This document shows positions 13,683 to 15,577 of a stretch of 15,577 nt of DNA, piece after piece. A program made the translations under genes and the position numbers. The stretch lies in the NCBI GenBank assembly GCA_007122945.1, contig SKSP01000456.1, positions 1 through 15,577 on the forward strand, written 5' to 3'. Within the stretch, counting starts at the first letter, position 1; each line of letters opens with the position of its first letter. The notes under the pieces were generated by a model, which saw nothing but the letters and a program-made list of their open reading frames with translations, made no database searches and had not been told where the DNA came from. Source of the DNA: Ilumatobacteraceae bacterium (GTDB taxonomy: Bacteria > Actinomycetota > Acidimicrobiia > Acidimicrobiales > Ilumatobacteraceae).

Positions 13683-13690
13683 CGCGCCCA

Positions 13691-14647
13691 GTGCTCGCCT
13701 ACGCCGTCCGCCGGATCCTGACGACGATCCCGCTGCTCCTGATCGCCCTGTACCTCGTGTACATCGGCGTCTCGTGGACGACCGACCCGCTCGCCGAGTT
13801 CCGGCTGTGCCTGCCCCGCTGCCAGGAGGGTTACGACCGCATCGTCGCCCTGTACAACCTCGACCAGTCGATGTGGGTCCGCCCGTTCGGCTGGGCGGCC
13901 GACGCCGTCACCGGCGACTTCGGCCGGTCGACCGTCGTCAACCAGCCGGTGTCGACCGTGCTGTGGGAGCGCGGCATCAACAGTGCGATGATCGCCGTCC
14001 CGGCGTTCGTGCTCGCCGCCGTGCTCGCGCTGCTGCTCTCGGTCTACTCGGCCCGCCGCCAGTACAGCATCGGCGACTACACGCTCACCGGCCTGAGCTT
14101 CCTCGGGATCGCCTTCCCGGCGTTCGTGCTCGGACTGCTCCTGCAGGTGGTCTTCGCGATCAAGATGCCCGAGTGGACCGGCTACAAGTGGTTCTACACC
14201 GGCGGCAAGCGCGACGACAACATCGGCGAGCTGATCGGCACCATGACGCTGCCGATCGTCACGCTCGCGACCCTGTTCGTCGCCACCGACAGCCGCTTCG
14301 GGCGCGCCGCGATGCTCGAGGTGATCAACTCCGACTACATCCGGACCGCTCGCGCCAAGGGGTTGTCCGAGCGCCGCGTGATCTGGAAGCACGCGCTCCG
14401 CAACGCCCTCATCCCGCTCGTCACGCTCTGGGCGCTGAACTTCTCGGTGCTGCTCAGCGGCTCGGTGATCACCGAGTCGGTCTTCTCGTGGCCCGGTCTC
14501 GGCCAGATCCTCATCCCCGCACTCCAGCGTCCCGATCTCGATCTCGTGATGGGCATCGTGATCCTGACGGCGATCCTCGTGGTGACGTTCAACCTGATCG
14601 CCGACCTGCTCTACGGCGTGCTCGACCCACGGATCCGCTATGACTGA
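13691..14647 (+). CDS. ABC importer permease, DppB/OppB type
   Basis: A 318-residue inner-membrane permease of the peptide/nickel importer family, forming the channel with the second permease. It starts MLAYAVRRILTTIPLLL, the usual DppB N-terminal helix, followed by a longer extracytoplasmic loop (about 33-90) with two cysteines in RLCLPRCQEG. About five more helices follow. The cytoplasmic coupling loop (EAA motif, about 210-242) reads EVINSDYIRTARAKGLSERR and ends ALRNALIP. The C-terminus LLYGVLDPRIRYD is typical. No in-frame ATG fits better than the GTG at 13691, which has a TAGGTT box 8 nt upstream and no ribosome binding site. It overlaps the next permease by 8 nt (ATGACTGA). Confidence 0.95.
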   Translation: MLAYAVRRILTTIPLLLIALYLVYIGVSWTTDPLAEFRLCLPRCQEGYDRIVALYNLDQSMWVRPFGWAADAVTGDFGRSTVVNQPVSTVLWERGINSAMIAVPAFVLAAVLALLLSVYSARRQYSIGDYTLTGLSFLGIAFPAFVLGLLLQVVFAIKMPEWTGYKWFYTGGKRDDNIGELIGTMTLPIVTLATLFVATDSRFGRAAMLEVINSDYIRTARAKGLSERRVIWKHALRNALIPLVTLWALNFSVLLSGSVITESVFSWPGLGQILIPALQRPDLDLVMGIVILTAILVVTFNLIADLLYGVLDPRIRYD

Positions 14648-15563
14648 CTCCAGCACCGCCGAGCTCGAGCTCGACCTGGGCGACGCCACCGAGGGGCTCA
14701 CAGCCAAGCCGAAGTCGTTCGGCAAGCTCGCCCGCGAGCGCTTCGTCCGGCACAAGTTGGCGATGGTCGGCATCGCCGGTCTCGTGCTCGTCAGCCTGGT
14801 CTTCATCGTCGGCCCGTGGTGGTCGCCGTGGGCCTTCGACGAGCCCAACGTGCTCAACCGACGGGCCGGTCCGTCGTGGGAGCACCCGTTCGGCACCGAC
14901 ACCATCGGGCGCGACCTGTTCGTGCGCACCACGATGGGCGGTCGTTACTCGCTCGGCATCGGTGCGCTCGTCGCCGTGCTCGCGACCGTGATCGGCACGG
15001 CCCTCGGCGCCGCCGCCGGGTTCTTCGGCAAGTGGGTCGACACCGTCGTGTCGCAGATGATCAACCTGGTGCTCGTCGTGCCGGCCATCGTCGTGCTGTC
15101 GGTCATCGCGATCCGCTTCGGCGCCCAGCCGATCGGCATCGCCGTCGTGCTCGCCGTCTTGCTCTGGACCCGCATCGCCCGCGTCGTGCGCGGCGTCGTG
15201 ATGCAGTTCCGCGAGCAGGAGTTCGTGATGGCCGCGCGGGCCGCGGGGGCCGGCAACGCCCGGATCCTGTTCCGCCACATCCTGCCGAACGTGTTCGGCG
15301 CCATCATCGTCGAGATCACGCTGCTGATCGGCCTCGCGATCGTGCTCGAGAGCACGCTGTCGTTCCTCGGTCTCGGCGTCCGCCCGCCCACGCCCACGCT
15401 CGGCAACCTCGTGTTCCAGGCGAAGGGCGACATCAACTCCGATCCGATCCGCGTGTTGCTGCCGGGCATGTTCATCGTCGTGATCGTGCTGTGCGTCAAC
15501 TTCCTCGGCGACGGCCTGCGCGACGCGGTCGACCCCCGCAGCAAAGCGGCGGAGCGGGAGTGA
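14640..15563 (+). CDS. ABC importer permease, DppC/OppC type
   Basis: A 307-residue second permease of the importer. A cytoplasmic N-terminal tail of about 38 residues is rich in E, D and L. The first helix follows RERFVRHKLAMVGIAGLVLV, the OppC N-terminal signature. The periplasmic loop has HPFGTDTIGRDLFVRTTMGGRYSLGIG (about 81-107), a hallmark of DppC. The EAA coupling loop is at about 192-219 (EQEFVMAARAAGAGNARILFRHILPN), followed by LESTLSFLGLGVRPPTPTLGNL and a final DGLRDAVDPR. The ATG at 14640 lies inside the end of the previous gene, so translation is coupled. Its own stop overlaps a GTG that probably opens the next subunit gene. Confidence 0.95.
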   Translation: MTDSSTAELELDLGDATEGLTAKPKSFGKLARERFVRHKLAMVGIAGLVLVSLVFIVGPWWSPWAFDEPNVLNRRAGPSWEHPFGTDTIGRDLFVRTTMGGRYSLGIGALVAVLATVIGTALGAAAGFFGKWVDTVVSQMINLVLVVPAIVVLSVIAIRFGAQPIGIAVVLAVLLWTRIARVVRGVVMQFREQEFVMAARAAGAGNARILFRHILPNVFGAIIVEITLLIGLAIVLESTLSFLGLGVRPPTPTLGNLVFQAKGDINSDPIRVLLPGMFIVVIVLCVNFLGDGLRDAVDPRSKAAERE

Positions 15564-15577
15564 ACTTGGACGCCACC
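15560..15577 (+). CDS. Start of next ABC subunit gene, cut by window edge
   Basis: A GTG at 15560 overlaps the permease stop as GTGA and is preceded by a purine-rich gcggagcgggag. Only six codons (MNLDAT) are inside the window. By operon position the gene is probably the ATP-binding subunit (DppD/OppD type). This rests on context alone. Confidence 0.35.

Overview
The window is very GC-rich, almost fully coding chromosomal DNA. Its content suggests a high-GC actinobacterium, and I lean towards the class Acidimicrobiia (Ilumatobacter-like). That placement is inference. It rests on a luciferase-like oxidoreductase of the F420 type, a RapZ whose P-loop reads GLSGAGRS, aspartate-rich lipoproteins, and promoters with a TANNNT box placed only 7-9 nt before the start codon, as in leaderless actinobacterial genes. 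There are no tRNA or rRNA genes, no CRISPR array and no insertion sequence.

Layout. 1-1082: the C-terminal part of an MFS transporter cut by the window edge, whose stop codon lies inside a compound hairpin repeat (two 72-bp units, 1078-1242), followed by a G-run cluster. 1282-2157 (-): a rhomboid-fold membrane protein that appears to lack the catalytic residues, divergent from uvrC (2185-4050, +) with only 27 bp between start codons. 4066-4977 (-): an LLM-class flavin/F420 oxidoreductase, convergent with uvrC. 4999-7318: a cluster of two lipoproteins (both -) flanking a SAM-dependent methyltransferase (+). The two lipoproteins share a 92-residue C-terminal domain that I do not recognise. 7451-8302: rapZ. 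8409-11366: the glycolytic operon gap-pgk-tpiA, which converts glyceraldehyde-3-phosphate to 3-phosphoglycerate and interconverts the triose phosphates. 11523-15563: a peptide/nickel-type ABC importer with a substrate-binding lipoprotein, a strong hairpin, then two permeases overlapping by 8 nt. What looks like the first codons of the next subunit (probably an ATPase) lie at the right edge.

The uvrC - rapZ - gap - pgk - tpiA order is the familiar actinobacterial core neighbourhood, but it is broken in three places. About 3.4 kb of accessory genes separate uvrC from rapZ. The yvcK and whiA genes, often found between rapZ and gap, are absent. No secG follows tpiA.

Regulation visible in the sequence: six genes carry a TANNNT box 7-9 nt before the start codon, consistent with leaderless mRNAs. 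The gap operon instead has a leader with a Shine-Dalgarno, and a perfect 10-bp inverted repeat covers its predicted transcription start. The binding-protein gene has a leader of about 135 nt with several small hairpins. The most interesting items for follow-up are the paired lipoprotein domain, the compound hairpin repeat, the overlapping divergent promoters at uvrC and the gap operator-like dyad.
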